Made by a program: the position numbers and the translations under genes. A stretch of DNA of 64,000 bases from Rhodoferax potami (lineage in GTDB: Bacteria > Pseudomonadota > Gammaproteobacteria > Burkholderiales > Burkholderiaceae_C): positions 3,369,001-3,433,000 of the forward strand of contig NZ_JAVBIK010000001.1 of NCBI RefSeq assembly GCF_032193805.1. Reading direction: 5' to 3'. The notes below the pieces were generated by a model. The model had not been told where the DNA came from. It saw nothing but the letters and a program-made list of their open reading frames with translations, and did no database searches. Each line of letters begins with the position of its first letter. Position 1 is the first letter of the stretch. Below are positions 9,672-19,472 of the stretch, piece by piece.

Positions 9672-10234
9672 AGCCGGATTCCCTTTCCTCTTAACGCATT
9701 GCCCAAGGCTTGCACCGCTCGGGAACAGTGTGTTTTTACGCTGCCTTGTGAACAGCCCATCGCAGTCGCAGTTTCCGCGACATCCATATCCTCCCAATAA
9801 CGCATCAGGAAGGCTTCCCGTTGACGGGGCGGCAGTCGTAAAACCTCTTCTTCAATAGATCTTAGGGTTTGTGCCCGTTCTGTCTGGGTCTCTGTGCTCT
9901 CTGACTGTTCGCCGCCTTGGTCGGTGACCAGAGATTCGAGTAGATTGAAATCTTCGTCTTCAGTTCCTGATTCGAAGTCACTGAGCGTCGAAAACAACGC
10001 GCTATAAGTCTTTTGCCGGCGAAACCAGTCGAGGGTGCTGTTGGACAGAATACGTTGAAACAGCATAGGCAGCTCTTCCACGGGCTTGTGTCCGTAGTGT
10101 TCAGCCAGTTTCATCATGCTGTCTTGAACAATGTCCAGGGCGGACTCATCGTTGCGGACATGGTATGCCGCACGTTTGAAGGCCCGTTTTTCAACACTCT
10201 TCAAAAAGTCGGAAAGTTCTTTTTCGGTTGCCAA
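9668..10234 (-). CDS. ECF-type RNA polymerase sigma factor
   Basis: A sigma-70 family factor of about 188 residues. Region 2 is seen in ALDIVQDSMMKLAEHYG and LDWFRRQKTYSALF; region 4 in LPPRQREAFLMRYWE and AMGCSQGSVKTHCSRAVQAL, a helix-turn-helix for the -35 element. An acidic linker (about 80-120) separates them. I place the start at a TTG at 10234, giving LATEKELSDFLKSVEKRAF, the usual beginning in related proteins as I remember them; the open frame continues upstream with low-complexity basic sequence. No ATG fits and the ribosome site is weak, so the start is uncertain. It heads the four-gene minus-strand block. Confidence 0.85.
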   Translation of the reverse strand: MATEKELSDFLKSVEKRAFKRAAYHVRNDESALDIVQDSMMKLAEHYGHKPVEELPMLFQRILSNSTLDWFRRQKTYSALFSTLSDFESGTEDEDFNLLESLVTDQGGEQSESTETQTERAQTLRSIEEEVLRLPPRQREAFLMRYWEDMDVAETATAMGCSQGSVKTHCSRAVQALGNALRGKGIRL

Positions 10235-10526
10235 TTGACAAGGCCATCGCTGGCAAAAAAAGGGGGCGCACCGTGCACTTGGAGTGTGCATTCGGCGGCA
10301 TCTACGTCGCAGATTATTGCACTTCAATCTTGTCTGCTCGTTGCCTTCTCAGGGATGGAGTGCCGACAATGCCATAATAGGGGCGCAATTAAAAGGCAAA
10401 CGGGTCCTGGTCCGGCGCAACATTCAATGCGCTCATGGCTTTGATCTTAAGTCCCGACGCGACTCCACAAGTGTTTGCGAAGGGGCACCCAAGGTTTTTC
10501 GTCAGAGAAATTCACAAAGGTTCATC
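10235..10526. other. Divergent intergenic region between the sigma factor and ilvB
   Basis: This 292-base gap must hold the promoters for the minus-strand sigma-factor block and for ilvB. A possible -10 hexamer CATAAT lies at 10373-10378 on the plus strand, without a well-spaced -35. The ilvB frame stays open through the whole gap, but its codon choice is unlike the gene body and the family's usual beginning lies at 10527. I saw no leader peptide rich in Ile, Val or Leu, so a classical attenuator is not supported. Confidence 0.5.
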
Positions 10527-12305
10527 ATGGAAATTTCTAAAGCCGAAATCGCTTCGGCAGCATCCGCATCCAAATCCGCCGCTGTTCCCGAGTTGAGGGG
10601 CGCGGAAGTCCTCGTCAAAGCGCTCCAAGCCGAAAACGTCAAGTACATCTGGGGCTACCCCGGTGGTGCAGTTCTGCACATTTACGACGCCTTCTACAAG
10701 CAAGACACCATTCAGCACGTTCTGGTACGTCACGAGCAAGCAGCTGTGCATGCTGCCGACGGCTATGCCCGTGCGACCGGTGATGTTGGCGTGGCGCTGG
10801 TGACATCCGGTCCGGGTCTGACCAATGCAGTGACCGGTATTGCCACCGCTTACATGGACAGCATTCCCATGGTGATTATTTCTGGTCAAGTGCCTACGCA
10901 CGCAATCGGACTGGACGCCTTCCAAGAGTGCGACACCGTCGGTATCACGCGTCCCATTGTTAAGCACAACTTCTTGGTGAAAGACGCCAAGGACATGGCG
11001 GACGTGATGAAGAAGGCTTTCCACATCGCGCGCAGTGGCCGTCCCGGCCCTGTGGTGGTGGACATTCCGAAGGATGTGTCCTTCAAGAAAGTGCCATATC
11101 ACGGCTACCCCGAGAGCGTGGAAATGCGCTCTTACAACCCGGTGCGCAAGGGCCACGGCGGTCAAATCCGCAAGGCCTTGCAACTGTTGTTGGCGGCTAA
11201 GCGTCCTTACATCTACACAGGTGGCGGCGTGTTGCTGAGTAACGCTTCCAGCGAACTCCGCACGCTGGTGGATATGCTGGGTTACCCCTGCACCAACACC
11301 CTGATGGGCTTGGGTGCGTATCCTGCGAGCGACCGCAAGTTCCTCGGCATGCTGGGCATGCACGGTACCGTCGAAGCCAACAACGCCATGCAGAACTGCG
11401 ATGTACTCTTGGCGGTTGGCGCCCGTTTTGATGACCGCGTGATCGGGAATCCCAAGCACTTCGCCCAGAATGAGCGCAAGATCATTCATATTGACATTGA
11501 TCCATCCAGCATTTCCAAGCGGGTGAAGGTCGATATCCCGATCGTGGGCGATGTGAAGGACGTGCTCAACGAAATGATCGCGATGATCCGTGAGGGTTCG
11601 ACCAAGCCTGACGCGAATGCATTGGGCGCGTGGTGGGACACGATTGAAGGCTGGCGCAAGCGTGATTGCATGAAGTACAACCCCGGCAACGGCGATGTGA
11701 TCAAGCCGCAATATGTCGTGGAAACTCTTTGGAATATGACCAAAGACGCCGACACTTACATCACGTCCGATGTGGGGCAACACCAGATGTGGGCTGCGCA
11801 GTACTACAAGTTTGACGAGCCCCGTCGCTGGATCAACTCAGGTGGTCTGGGAACCATGGGCGTGGGCATTCCCTATGCCATGGGTATCAAACTGGCCAAG
11901 CCGCAAAGCGAGGTGTTCTGCATTACCGGCGAAGGCTCGGTACAAATGAACATCCAGGAGCTTTCCACCTGCCTGCAGTACAACACGCCTATCAAGATCT
12001 GCTCCTTGAACAACCGTTTCCTCGGGATGGTGCGTCAGTGGCAGGAAGTGGAGTATGAGGGGCGCTACAGCCACAGTTACATGGACGCACTGCCGAACTT
12101 TGTGAAGTTGGCGGAAGCCTACGGTCACGTCGGTATGTTGATTGAGCGTCCCCAGGATGTGGAGCCCGCACTGCGCGAGGCCCGCAAACTCAAAGACCGG
12201 ACGGTGTTCATGGACTTCCGCACGGACCCGACTGAAAACGTGTTCCCTATGGTCCAAGCCGGCAAGGGCATCACAGAGATGCTGCTCGGCTCGGAGGACC
12301 TTTAA
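10527..12305 (+). CDS. ilvB: Acetolactate synthase, large catalytic subunit
   Basis: Condenses two pyruvates to acetolactate, or pyruvate with 2-oxobutyrate, the first common step for valine, leucine and isoleucine. At 592 residues it has the normal three-domain layout: an N-terminal pyrimidine-binding domain with the catalytic Glu in VLVRHEQAAVHAADGYARAT, a central FAD-type domain, and a C-terminal thiamine-pyrophosphate domain (GEGSVQMNIQELST...NNRFLGMVRQWQ). The ATG at 10527 follows AAAGG by 6 bases; a 15-residue Ala/Ser-rich lead precedes the first conserved residues. The regulatory subunit lies 136 bases downstream. Confidence 0.96.
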   Translation: MEISKAEIASAASASKSAAVPELRGAEVLVKALQAENVKYIWGYPGGAVLHIYDAFYKQDTIQHVLVRHEQAAVHAADGYARATGDVGVALVTSGPGLTNAVTGIATAYMDSIPMVIISGQVPTHAIGLDAFQECDTVGITRPIVKHNFLVKDAKDMADVMKKAFHIARSGRPGPVVVDIPKDVSFKKVPYHGYPESVEMRSYNPVRKGHGGQIRKALQLLLAAKRPYIYTGGGVLLSNASSELRTLVDMLGYPCTNTLMGLGAYPASDRKFLGMLGMHGTVEANNAMQNCDVLLAVGARFDDRVIGNPKHFAQNERKIIHIDIDPSSISKRVKVDIPIVGDVKDVLNEMIAMIREGSTKPDANALGAWWDTIEGWRKRDCMKYNPGNGDVIKPQYVVETLWNMTKDADTYITSDVGQHQMWAAQYYKFDEPRRWINSGGLGTMGVGIPYAMGIKLAKPQSEVFCITGEGSVQMNIQELSTCLQYNTPIKICSLNNRFLGMVRQWQEVEYEGRYSHSYMDALPNFVKLAEAYGHVGMLIERPQDVEPALREARKLKDRTVFMDFRTDPTENVFPMVQAGKGITEMLLGSEDL

Positions 12306-12316
12306 GCGGATTAGCG

Positions 12317-12368
12317 TCAAATAGTGCTCTAGCGCACACCCTGTGTGCGCGAGCTGCTATCATTTTTG
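12317..12368 (+). repeat. Dispersed Comamonadaceae-type repeat, copy between ilvB and ilvN
   Basis: The copy begins TCAAATAGTGCTCTAGCGC, continues through a short hairpin (GCGCACA/TGTGCGC around 12331-12350) and ends with GAGCTGCTATCATTTTTGA. The same order of blocks (TCAAATAG, AGCGC, GCGC, GCTATCA) is found at 53925 and, in part, at 56020, 32647, 29485 and, inverted, at 40288. It sits between two genes that must be co-expressed, so its hairpin could affect mRNA processing. Confidence 0.65.
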
Positions 12369-12441
12369 AAGAATCTATTGTCTGCCGAGCTGTGCGGTTA
12401 CCGCCGTGCGGGGAGGGCAGCGAAAAGAGGAATCGGTATTT

Positions 12442-12933
12442 ATGAAACACATCATTGCAGTTTTGCTGGAGAACGAGCCCGGCGCCTTGTCGCGTGTCGT
12501 GGGCTTGTTCTCGGCCCGCGGATACAACATCGAATCCCTGACCGTGGCACCCACGGAAGATCCGAGCTTGTCGCGCATGACGATCCAGACTCATGGTTCA
12601 GACGACGTGATCGAACAAATTACCAAGCACTTGAACCGCCTGATTGAAGTGGTAAAGGTGGTGGACCTGACGGAAGGCGCCTACATCGAGCGTGAGCTCA
12701 TGATGGTGAAGGTTCGTGCGGTAGGAAAGGAGCGGGAAGAGATGAAGCGTATGGCTGACATCTTCCGTGGCCGCATCATCGATGTGACTGAAAAGAGTTA
12801 CACCATCGAGCTTACAGGCGATCAATCCAAGAATGATGCGTTCCTGGAAGCTATTGAGCGCACCGCCATTCTGGAAACGGTGCGAACCGGCTCTAGCGGC
12901 ATCGGTCGCGGCGAGCGCATTCTGCGGGTTTGA
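12442..12933 (+). CDS. ilvN: Acetolactate synthase, small regulatory subunit
   Basis: The 163-residue regulatory subunit that raises large-subunit activity and confers valine feedback inhibition. The N-terminal ACT domain is clear (MKHIIAVLLENEPGALSRVVGLFSARGYNIESL, quoted across residues 1-33 in family terms: GALSRV and the RGYNIESL turn). The C-terminal half has ELMMVKVRA and FRGRIIDVTEKSYTIELTG, typical of the family. Length is the family standard. The ATG has AAAAGAGG upstream; a 12-codon longer frame is open but lacks such a site. ilvC follows after 135 bases. Confidence 0.96.
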   Translation: MKHIIAVLLENEPGALSRVVGLFSARGYNIESLTVAPTEDPSLSRMTIQTHGSDDVIEQITKHLNRLIEVVKVVDLTEGAYIERELMMVKVRAVGKEREEMKRMADIFRGRIIDVTEKSYTIELTGDQSKNDAFLEAIERTAILETVRTGSSGIGRGERILRV

Positions 12934-12943
12934 TGAAGGTTTT

Positions 12944-12976
12944 CCTGTGTGCGCTTCGGCTGGCTCAACACACAGG
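12944..12976 (+). other. Inverted repeat in the ilvN-ilvC gap
   Basis: CCTGTGTG (12944-12951) and CACACAGG (12969-12976) form a perfect 8-bp stem with a 17-base loop just after the ilvN stop. No T-run follows, so it is not a standard terminator. It may stabilise or process the mRNA between ilvN and ilvC, but nothing in the sequence proves a role. Confidence 0.35.
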
Positions 12977-13017
12977 GATTGTTTGGCGACAGTGTTAACC
13001 GTTCGCCCCGAGCTTAG

Positions 13018-14085
<1,068 letters not shown>

Positions 14086-14101
14086 GCCGCTATGGCTTAA
14101 C

Positions 14102-14130
14102 GCAAAAGGCCACTTCGGTGGCCTTTTGCT
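14102..14130 (+). terminator. Rho-independent terminator after ilvC
   Basis: The stem GCAAAAGGCCAC and its complement GTGGCCTTTTGC close a TTCG tetraloop. The T-rich side of the stem is followed by TTT. It ends 110 bases before pssA, so pssA-leuA probably has its own promoter. Confidence 0.85.
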
Positions 14131-14239
14131 TTGGGGGTTCTTCTATGGATGGATCGCGCACTGGCTTACACTGCGTGCCTGACTTTGTTCCGGTTGTTTT
14201 GGAACGTATTGGGCCTCAAAGGCCCTCCCTGGAGATGGC

Positions 14240-15055
14240 ATGCATGATGGAATAGAAACCCAAGGTTCGACCGGTAATGGTGGCGGTATTAAAAACCGGC
14301 GCAAAGGCATCTATGTGCTTCCGAACCTGTTTACTTTGGCCGCCTTGTTCGGTGGCTTTTACGCCATTGTCATGGCGATGAATGGGCGCTTTGATCTTGC
14401 TGCTGCTGGTATTTTTTGCGCGATGGTGCTCGACAGTCTGGACGGCCGGGTTGCCCGGATGACCAACACCCAAAGCGCTTTTGGTGAGCAAATGGATTCG
14501 CTCTCCGACATGGTGTCTTTCGGCGCTGCACCTGCGTTGATTTCCTATGAGTGGGCGTTGCGGGGGCTGGGGCGTTGGGGCTGGTTTGCTGCCTTTGTTT
14601 ATTGCGCTTGCGCGGCACTCCGTCTGGCCCGCTTCAATGTCAACACGACGGTCGTGGACAAGCGCTACTTTCAGGGCCTGCCGTCTCCAGCAGCTGCAGC
14701 GTTGGTAGCGGGTTTTATCTGGGTTGCTACAGACCAAGGTATATCTGGCCCATCGGTGGCTTGGCCGGTATTCGCATTAGCCTTGTATGCGGGTCTGACC
14801 ATGGTGACCAATGTTCCGTTTTACAGCTTCAAAGACGTGCAAATGAAACGAAGTGTTCCATTTGTCGTCATTGTTCTGATCGCTCTAGGCATTGCGGTGA
14901 TCAATATCCACCCGCCGATTGTGATGTTCGGCGTGTTCGTGGTGTATGGATTTAGCGGGTACGTGGTGTATCTGGTGCGTCGCGCTCGTGGTGTACGAAC
15001 CAGCGTGATCAGCACGTCGACCGACGAGCCTGAAGAGCGCGGCTTGCATCGATAA
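14240..15055 (+). CDS. pssA: CDP-diacylglycerol-serine O-phosphatidyltransferase
   Basis: Makes phosphatidylserine from CDP-diacylglycerol and serine in the inner membrane, the precursor of phosphatidylethanolamine. The 271-residue protein has about eight membrane helices and the CDP-alcohol phosphotransferase motif DSLDGRVAR with the later Gly/Asp residues in [15 protein letters not shown]. The first membrane segment follows the typical [24 protein letters not shown] site lies 5 bases before the ATG. It precedes leuA by 16 bases, so both are co-transcribed. The phosphatidylserine decarboxylase gene often found near pssA is not in this window. Confidence 0.93.
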   Translation: MHDGIETQGSTGNGGGIKNRRKGIYVLPNLFTLAALFGGFYAIVMAMNGRFDLAAAGIFCAMVLDSLDGRVARMTNTQSAFGEQMDSLSDMVSFGAAPALISYEWALRGLGRWGWFAAFVYCACAALRLARFNVNTTVVDKRYFQGLPSPAAAALVAGFIWVATDQGISGPSVAWPVFALALYAGLTMVTNVPFYSFKDVQMKRSVPFVVIVLIALGIAVINIHPPIVMFGVFVVYGFSGYVVYLVRRARGVRTSVISTSTDEPEERGLHR

Positions 15056-15071
15056 ACAGAGGGGAATTTCC

Positions 15072-16610
15072 ATGTCTGACAAACTGATTATTTTTGACAC
15101 CACTTTGCGCGATGGCGAACAGTCGCCCGGCGCCTCGATGACCCGTGATGAGAAGCTGCGTATTGCCCGCCAGCTGGAACGCTTGCGGGTGGACGTGATC
15201 GAGGCCGGTTTTGCTGCAAGTTCAAATGGCGATTTCGAGGCAGTGCAGCTGATTGCCAACTCGATCAAGGATTCCACCGTGTGCTCGCTGTCGCGTGCAA
15301 ACGACCGTGATATTGCCCGAGCTGCCGAGGCGCTCAAAGGCGCCAACAGCGCGCGCATCCACACCTTTATTGCGACCTCTGCACTGCACATGGAGAAAAA
15401 GCTCCGTATGTCGCCAGAGCAAGTGCTGGAACAGGCCAAACAGTCCGTGCGCTTTGCTCGCAACCTGGTCGCTGATATCGAGTTCAGCCCGGAAGACGGT
15501 TACCGTAGCGACCCTGATTTTTTGTGCCGCGTTCTCGAAGCTGTGATTGCTGAAGGGGCTACCACCATCAACGTGCCCGATACGGTCGGTTATGCGGTGC
15601 CTGAGCTGTATGGCAACTTCATCAAATCATTGCGCGAACGCATTCCGAACTCCGACAAAGCGATCTGGTCAGTGCACTGCCACAACGACTTGGGTATGGC
15701 GGTCGCCAACTCCTTGGCTGGGGTGAAGATTGGAGGAGCTCGTCAGGTGGAATGCACCGTGAATGGCTTGGGTGAGCGGGCCGGAAATTGCAGTCTGGAA
15801 GAGATTGTGATGGCCGTGAAGACCCGTAAAGACTATTTCGGACTGGAGCTGGGCATTGATGCAACGCACATCCTCGCAGCAAGTCGCATGGTGAGTCAGA
15901 CCACCGGTTTTGTTGTACAGCCCAATAAAGCGGTGGTCGGTGCCAACGCGTTTGCCCATGCCTCTGGCATTCACCAAGACGGCGTTTTGAAGGCCCGTGA
16001 TACCTATGAAATTATGCGCGCGGAAGATGTGGGCTGGACGGCCAACAAAATCGTGCTGGGCAAGCTGAGCGGCCGCAATGCTTTCAAACAACGTCTGCAG
16101 GAGTTAGGAGTCCAACTCGGCAGCGAGACTGAGATCAACGCAGCGTTTTCCCGCTTCAAGGAACTTGCCGATCGTAAAAGCGAAATTTTTGACGAAGACA
16201 TCTTGGCGCTGGTTGGCGATGAGAGTGTGTCGTCTGAGATCGAGCAATATGGTTTCGTTTCATTGTCTCAGCACAGTGAAACAGGGGAGCGGCCCCAAGC
16301 CACGATTGTGTTTACCTCTGGCGGCAAAGAGATGAAGGGTGCTTCTGATGGCAATGGACCCGTCGATGCGTCGCTGAGAGCGATCGAGTCTCTGGTGCAA
16401 AGCGGGGCTGAGATGGTCTTGTACTCGGTGAACGCGATCAGCGGGTCGACGGAAAGTCAAGGCGAAGTGACAGTACGACTGCAAAACAGCGGTCGTGTGG
16501 TCAACGGAGTCGGGTCTGATCCGGACATCGTGGTGGCGTCGGCGAAAGCTTACTTGAGTGCTTTGAATAAGCTGCAAAGCAAGTCAGACCGTGTTGCGGC
16601 ACAGGGGTGA
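15072..16610 (+). CDS. leuA: 2-Isopropylmalate synthase
   Basis: First committed enzyme of leucine synthesis, joining acetyl-CoA to 2-oxoisovalerate. 512 residues, the usual length. The TIM-barrel catalytic domain opens with [18 protein letters not shown] and contains metal-binding residues in [15 protein letters not shown] and the [14 protein letters not shown] signature. The [14 protein letters not shown] stretch leads into the linker. The C-terminal regulatory domain (about 390-500) contains [14 protein letters not shown] and GEVTVRL, the leucine-binding fold. A GAGGGG ribosome site precedes the ATG. It is the last gene of the pssA-leuA unit. Confidence 0.96.
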   Translation: MSDKLIIFDTTLRDGEQSPGASMTRDEKLRIARQLERLRVDVIEAGFAASSNGDFEAVQLIANSIKDSTVCSLSRANDRDIARAAEALKGANSARIHTFIATSALHMEKKLRMSPEQVLEQAKQSVRFARNLVADIEFSPEDGYRSDPDFLCRVLEAVIAEGATTINVPDTVGYAVPELYGNFIKSLRERIPNSDKAIWSVHCHNDLGMAVANSLAGVKIGGARQVECTVNGLGERAGNCSLEEIVMAVKTRKDYFGLELGIDATHILAASRMVSQTTGFVVQPNKAVVGANAFAHASGIHQDGVLKARDTYEIMRAEDVGWTANKIVLGKLSGRNAFKQRLQELGVQLGSETEINAAFSRFKELADRKSEIFDEDILALVGDESVSSEIEQYGFVSLSQHSETGERPQATIVFTSGGKEMKGASDGNGPVDASLRAIESLVQSGAEMVLYSVNAISGSTESQGEVTVRLQNSGRVVNGVGSDPDIVVASAKAYLSALNKLQSKSDRVAAQG

Positions 16611-16652
16611 GCGAGTTAAGTTGAAAATAGTTGAGGTTCAGCGCGCAAGTAT

Positions 16653-16682
16653 TTGATCTATTTGAAGTTTTTTGATTAAACT
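16653..16682 (+). promoter_or_regulatory. Candidate promoter upstream of the D,D-peptidase leader
   Basis: A -35-like TTGATC (16653-16658) and a -10-like TAAACT (16677-16682) are 18 bases apart, each matching four of six consensus bases. Transcription would start near 16690, upstream of the small leader frame and hairpin described next. Assignment is by eye only. Confidence 0.4.
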
Positions 16683-16695
16683 GGCGGGGAACACT

Positions 16696-16716
16696 ATGAA
16701 AAGCGTCTGCAAATGA
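16696..16716 (+). CDS. Possible leader peptide (MKSVCK) ending in a terminator loop
   Basis: A six-residue frame, ATG at 16696 and TGA at 16714-16716, preceded by a GGGGA ribosome-like site a few bases upstream. Its last codons form the 5' arm of the terminator hairpin and its stop lies in the loop. A ribosome on this frame would block hairpin formation, the geometry of an attenuator. It is very short and could be chance. Confidence 0.3.
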   Translation: MKSVCK

Positions 16717-16733
16717 ATTGCAGGCGTTTTTTT
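16704..16733 (+). terminator. Rho-independent terminator/attenuator between leuA and the D,D-peptidase gene
   Basis: CGTCTGCAA (16704-16712) pairs with TTGCAGGCG (16718-16726, one G-T pair) around a five-base loop, followed by seven T residues. Only one base separates the T-run from the AAAGGA ribosome site of the next gene. A transcript reaching that gene therefore has to pass through this hairpin. Confidence 0.8.
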
Positions 16734-16743
16734 CAAAGGAACT

Positions 16744-17844
16744 ATGTTGAAACGCATCATTATTCAACTCAGCGCCGCAGGTCTTATGGCTTCCGTGCTG
16801 CTACTTCCTTTCTCAGCACTTGCCACTACGCAGAGCAAGAAGGCTACTGCCAAAACTTCACAAGTGAAGGCTTCGCAAAGCAAAAAGGTGGCAGTTAAGG
16901 CGGTACGCAAACAAAAGGCGGTTTCCGCTACCAAGCGGGTCTCAACCAAAAAGCCGGTAGCCAAAAATATCAAAAAGGCCGTAGTCGCCGTCGCTCCGAA
17001 ACCTTCTTACGGGCAGCTCGCAGGCTTGCATGGCAAGCAAGACGCCTTGGACTTGAAGTCGAGCGTCGCCTTCGTGGTGGACCAGGACACCAAGGAGGTG
17101 CTTTTCAGCAAAAACGAGAATGCAGTGCTTCCGATCGCGTCGATCACCAAATTGATGACCGGAGTGCTTATCAGCGAAGCACGGCTTCCGATGGAAGAAT
17201 CCATTGAAATTACCCAAGCTGATGTGGATACCGAAAAAGGCAGCTCCTCACGTTTGCGCGTAGGTACCGAGTTGTCTCGCGGTGAGCTACTTCACCTTGC
17301 CTTGATGGCGAGTGAAAACCGAGCTGCGCATGCACTGGGCAGGACGTACCCTGGTGGCTTGCAGCATTTTGTCAGCTTGATGAACCGCAAAGCCAAGCTA
17401 TTGGGCATGGCAGACACGCAGTATGTGGAGCCCACTGGCCTGAGTAGCCGCAATCAGTCCAGCGCCAAGGATTTGGCTACGCTGGTGAGTTATGCCTACA
17501 GCGATCAAACTTTGCGTGAACTGTCCACCTCAACCGGCTATCAAGTTGAAGTGGGTAACCGTACCTTGCAGTACAACAATACCAATCGCTTGGTGAAAAA
17601 CCCTGCGTGGGAAATCGGGCTGCAGAAGACGGGCTACATCGCTGAAGCAGGGCAGTGTTTGGTGATGCAAGCAAAAATATCAGGCCGAAAACTCATCATG
17701 GTTTTTCTGGACTCTGCGGGTAAGCTGACGCGAATTGCTGACGCGGAACGTGTGCGCAAGTGGGTGGAAACAGGGCACCCAGTCGCTACGAAAGGCTCAC
17801 CGCTCGCCCTCAAGGGATTTGACAGTCGTATTGCGACAAACTGA
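16744..17844 (+). CDS. pbpG: D-alanyl-D-alanine endopeptidase, PBP7-like (peptidase family S11)
   Basis: A periplasmic serine peptidase expected to cut peptide cross-links in peptidoglycan. 366 residues: a signal peptide (basic MLKR, hydrophobic core, cut near ALA-TT at about residue 29), a Lys/Ala/Val-rich low-complexity linker (about 30-85), then the catalytic domain. The three active-site motifs of serine penicillin-binding proteins are present: SITK (SxxK), SEN (SxN) and KTG in LQKTGYIAEAG. The Lys-rich linker probably sits along the anionic wall. The start follows AAAGGA by 3 bases. The gene is immediately preceded by a terminator-like hairpin. Confidence 0.9.
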   Translation: MLKRIIIQLSAAGLMASVLLLPFSALATTQSKKATAKTSQVKASQSKKVAVKAVRKQKAVSATKRVSTKKPVAKNIKKAVVAVAPKPSYGQLAGLHGKQDALDLKSSVAFVVDQDTKEVLFSKNENAVLPIASITKLMTGVLISEARLPMEESIEITQADVDTEKGSSSRLRVGTELSRGELLHLALMASENRAAHALGRTYPGGLQHFVSLMNRKAKLLGMADTQYVEPTGLSSRNQSSAKDLATLVSYAYSDQTLRELSTSTGYQVEVGNRTLQYNNTNRLVKNPAWEIGLQKTGYIAEAGQCLVMQAKISGRKLIMVFLDSAGKLTRIADAERVRKWVETGHPVATKGSPLALKGFDSRIATN

Positions 17845-17850
17845 TAACAA

Positions 17851-17874
17851 AAAAGCCTGCTCTTGCAGGCTTTT
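17851..17874. terminator. Bidirectional terminator between pbpG and the IclR gene
   Basis: AAAAGCCTGC and GCAGGCTTTT form a perfect 10-bp stem around a TCTT loop. The A-run on one side and T-run on the other allow use from both strands, as expected between convergent genes. The last bases overlap the IclR stop region. Confidence 0.85.
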
Positions 17875-18658
17875 ATCTTTGGGGGGATCTAAACCCCAGT
17901 GTCTCAGAGATGTGTCGCGCGGTCTCTTTGAGTTTGGGTAGCCAGTCGTCTTCCAAGCGACCAGAAGGCGCAGAAATGGACAGGCCCGCTATCAGCTTGC
18001 CTTGATCGTCGTAAATACCTGCAGCCATACAACGGACGCCGAGTTCAAGTTCTTCATTGTCACTTGCCTGGCCATACTGACGGACCTTGGAGAGCTCGCG
18101 CTCCAACACATCCAAGTCGGTGATGCTGTTTTTGGTGTGGCCTTGCAACCCTGTTCTGGTGGCATAAGAACGAATGCGCAGGGGATCATCAGCGGCCAAG
18201 AACAATTTGCCCACTGAGGTGAGGTGTAGTGGTGCGCGTCCGCCAATCGCCCTGACAACCTGCATGCCGCTACGTTCACTGTAGGCACGCTCGACATAGA
18301 TGATTTCATCGCCCTGGCGCATGCTCAGGTTAACGGGCTGCTGAATTAGCTTGTGCAGCTCGCGCATAGGGCCCAGCGCCGCGTCACGGACGTTTAGGCG
18401 GGCCTTCACAAGATTACCCAGCTCCAACAGGCGCATCCCGAGGCGGTAGCTGCCTGATTGGGGGCGATCGACAAACCGCCCGGACACCAAGTCATTCAAG
18501 ATCCGGTGCGTTGTAGAGGGATGCAGACCAGCGCGTTCACTGATCTCTTTCAGCGGGATCGCCTCTTCTCTGGAAGCGAGAACGTCAATCAGCGTGAACA
18601 TGCGCTCCAGCACTTGAACTGCGGGGGCGGATTGGGGGTCGTGTTCTTTTTTAGTCAT
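17873..18658 (-). CDS. IclR-family transcriptional regulator
   Basis: A 261-residue regulator. The N-terminal winged helix (about 12-75) includes VLERMFTLIDVLAS and the recognition segment ISERAGLHPSTTHRILNDL. The C-terminal effector-binding domain (about 85-255) includes GQASDNEELELGVRCMAAGI and a conserved AGLSISAPSGRL. IclR proteins usually respond to small carbon metabolites and regulate a nearby catabolic operon, but the neighbours here (a cell-wall peptidase and protein-modifying transferases) give no target. The first residues are acidic and basic mixed, with no membrane signal. Confidence 0.92.
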   Translation of the reverse strand: MTKKEHDPQSAPAVQVLERMFTLIDVLASREEAIPLKEISERAGLHPSTTHRILNDLVSGRFVDRPQSGSYRLGMRLLELGNLVKARLNVRDAALGPMRELHKLIQQPVNLSMRQGDEIIYVERAYSERSGMQVVRAIGGRAPLHLTSVGKLFLAADDPLRIRSYATRTGLQGHTKNSITDLDVLERELSKVRQYGQASDNEELELGVRCMAAGIYDDQGKLIAGLSISAPSGRLEDDWLPKLKETARHISETLGFRSPQR

Positions 18659-18693
18659 GGTGCTTCGTGGCCGATGTTAACCCGTCAAAGCCC

Positions 18694-19452
18694 CTACACC
18701 TGTGGGTTCAATAGCCCTGTTGCATTCCAGTTGCCATTAACCAAAATTTCATGCGGTTTGAAGTTGGCCTTGTATTGCATCTTCGGGCTGCTCTCAATCC
18801 AGTAGCCCAAGTAAACATAAGGCAGCCCAAGCTGTTTGGCCTGCTCAATCTGCCAGAGCACATTGAAGGTTCCATAGCTGGCACCTTCATCGGGAGCAAA
18901 AAATGTGTACACCGCGGATAGGCCGTTGTCGAGGACATCCAAAATGGACACCATTTTGAGTGCACCCAAACTTTGCTCGCTATCTGTCGCTTCTCGAAAC
19001 TCAACCAGGCGGGAGTTCACGCGACTCTGCAGCAAAAACTGAATGTACTGATCGATGCTGTCCTCATCCATACCGCCTCCGGCATGTCTGGCGAGTTGGT
19101 AGCGCAGATAGAGGTCGTAGTGTTCTCTCGAAAAGCCGAGGTTCAGTACGCGGGCCTGCAAGTTGGCGTGCTGTCTTGCCGCTCTCTTCTGGCTCTTATT
19201 GGCTTGGAATTGTTCCACCGGAATGCGTAGCGGGGTGCAGGCCTGGCACCCATCACAGTAAGGGCGGTAGGTGAACATGCCGCTGCGCCGGAAGCCCTTC
19301 TCAACGAGGCTGGAGTAGGTCGCCGTGTCAATGATGTGACTTGGCGTGGCGACTTGGGATCGGGCTTGTCGGTCCGAGAGGTAACTGCAGTCGTACGGCG
19401 CGGTGGCATAAAACTGCAGTGTTTGGATGGGGAGATCCGTCAGATCGGTCAT
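18694..19452 (-). CDS. bpt: Aspartate/glutamate leucyltransferase (Bpt)
   Basis: Transfers leucine from leucyl-tRNA to proteins with N-terminal Asp or Glu, marking them for ClpS/ClpAP degradation. 252 residues. The N-terminal ATE domain has the Cys-rich [18 protein letters not shown], and the C-terminal domain has [20 protein letters not shown]. The ATG at 19452 is preferred; a TTG five codons upstream is also open. It lies 20 bases after aat on the same strand, so the two N-end-rule enzymes form an operon. Confidence 0.95.
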   Translation of the reverse strand: MTDLTDLPIQTLQFYATAPYDCSYLSDRQARSQVATPSHIIDTATYSSLVEKGFRRSGMFTYRPYCDGCQACTPLRIPVEQFQANKSQKRAARQHANLQARVLNLGFSREHYDLYLRYQLARHAGGGMDEDSIDQYIQFLLQSRVNSRLVEFREATDSEQSLGALKMVSILDVLDNGLSAVYTFFAPDEGASYGTFNVLWQIEQAKQLGLPYVYLGYWIESSPKMQYKANFKPHEILVNGNWNATGLLNPQV

Positions 19453-19472
19453 GGCAGAGTTTCGCAAGCTGA

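Noticed and set aside
10284..10526. 81-codon N-terminal extension of ilvB
   Set aside because: Open but without conserved residues and rich in rare codons; the family start and an AAAGG site are at 10527.
10235..10526. Amino-acid attenuator for ilvB
   Set aside because: No leader frame rich in branched-chain codons and no terminator-antiterminator pair was found.
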